From Aquirufa nivalisilvae (GTDB taxonomy: Bacteria > Bacteroidota > Bacteroidia > Cytophagales > Spirosomataceae), in assembly GCF_004307455.1 (NCBI RefSeq), contig NZ_SEWX01000005.1, positions 310,001 to 374,000 on the forward strand: a stretch of DNA of 64,000 bases, written 5' to 3'. Below the pieces are notes generated by a model that was not told where the DNA came from, did not search any database, and saw only the letters and a program-made list of their open reading frames with translations. Both the position numbers and the translations under genes were made by a program. Position 1 is the first letter of the stretch, and each line of letters begins with the position of its first letter. Shown piece by piece: positions 63,794 through 64,000 of the stretch.

Positions 63794-64000
63794 ATGAAAA
63801 ACACACATATAAAAACTTCATTAAAGACCCTAGGCTTAATTTCCATTTTGACCTTAAGCCAAACATCTTGTAGTGATTTATTAAAAGAGAATGTAATCTC
63901 TAATATTAGTAATGATTACATCGCAACAACTGCAGGTTACAATGCAGCAGCGAATGCAGCTTATACCACTTTACGTAGTTTTTACGGTACAGAAAGAGGT
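63794..64000 (+). CDS. SusD/RagB-family lipoprotein (3' end outside window)
   Basis: The first 69 codons are in view and the frame is open at the right edge. A lipoprotein signal ends in LSQTSC (Cys26), so the mature protein is a surface lipoprotein. The start of the helical SusD fold follows (LLKENVISNISNDYIATTAG, AAANAAYTTLRSFYG). SusD sits on SusC and captures the nutrient. The 11-bp spacing after susC supports co-expression. Confidence 0.92.
   Translation, partial: MKNTHIKTSLKTLGLISILTLSQTSCSDLLKENVISNISNDYIATTAGYNAAANAAYTTLRSFYGTERG

Noticed and set aside
1-64000. Prophage, defence island, secondary metabolite cluster or toxin-antitoxin system
   Set aside because: No integrase, restriction, CRISPR, polyketide or NRPS genes, no TA-like pair; the gene content is core metabolism and envelope functions.

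Overview
The window is a chromosomal stretch of a Bacteroidota bacterium, most likely a member of the Cytophagales or a close relative (inference). The evidence is a SprA type IX secretion translocon, its plug protein (DUF5103), a GldF-type gliding permease, a SusC/SusD pair behind an ECF sigma factor, a fused LpxC-FabZ, DUF4199/DUF3276/DUF5103/DUF4403 proteins, AT-rich DNA, and repeated matches to the Bacteroidota promoter (TTTG ... TAnnTTTG). I see no insertion sequence, prophage, CRISPR array, plasmid gene or toxin-antitoxin pair. Composition and gene style look uniform, so this reads as core genome.

Layout. 1-6496: 3' part of sprA. 6571-10075 (+): gcvH, a dihydroorotase-like protein that has lost catalytic residues, two DUF4199-type membrane proteins, gldF. 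10068-15920 (-): a lipid A operon (DUF1003 protein, HD hydrolase, lpxD, lpxC-fabZ, lpxA, ABC ATPase). 16037-16110: tRNA with CAU anticodon. 16226-21942: alditol-oxidase-like flavoprotein, PQQ/haem sugar dehydrogenase, rhaT and a GntR/LacI-type regulator. 22063-26688: leuC-leuD-cimA-leuB, for branched-chain 2-oxoacid synthesis, probably including the citramalate route to isoleucine. 26739-35927: YdcF-like proteins, S9 and M42 peptidases, phosphofructokinase, a TlpA-like thioredoxin, a DUF58 protein, an RlpA-like protein and a PUR-alpha-like protein. 36018-41855: ychF, the T9SS plug gene, an ABC-F ATPase and an FMN glutamate-synthase-like protein. 41967-47592: Ldh-family dehydrogenase, mltG, ybgC, yihY, tsaC, LpxL-like acyltransferase, wbqC. 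47637-54417: clpC, fabG, vWA protein, DUF4403 lipoprotein and the RNase P RNA. 54511-59633: rpsP-rimM-trmD with a DMT transporter and esterase, then an APC permease. 59751-64000: tandem LacI-type operators, ECF sigma factor, a possible anti-sigma remnant, susC and the start of susD.

How it fits together. The envelope is the main theme: lipid A synthesis and acylation, T9SS export (SprA and Plug), MltG and RlpA peptidoglycan enzymes, and TonB-dependent glycan uptake. The second theme is amino-acid and sugar metabolism. I found no clearly new multi-gene system. The most unusual items are small. They are a hairpin built from 7-bp repeats between two convergent peptidase genes, a perfect tandem operator upstream of the sigma/susCD locus, the degraded dihydroorotase, an Asp-to-Asn change in the Mg site of PfkA, terminators that sit directly on the next start codon, and convergent genes that almost always overlap or touch at their stop codons.
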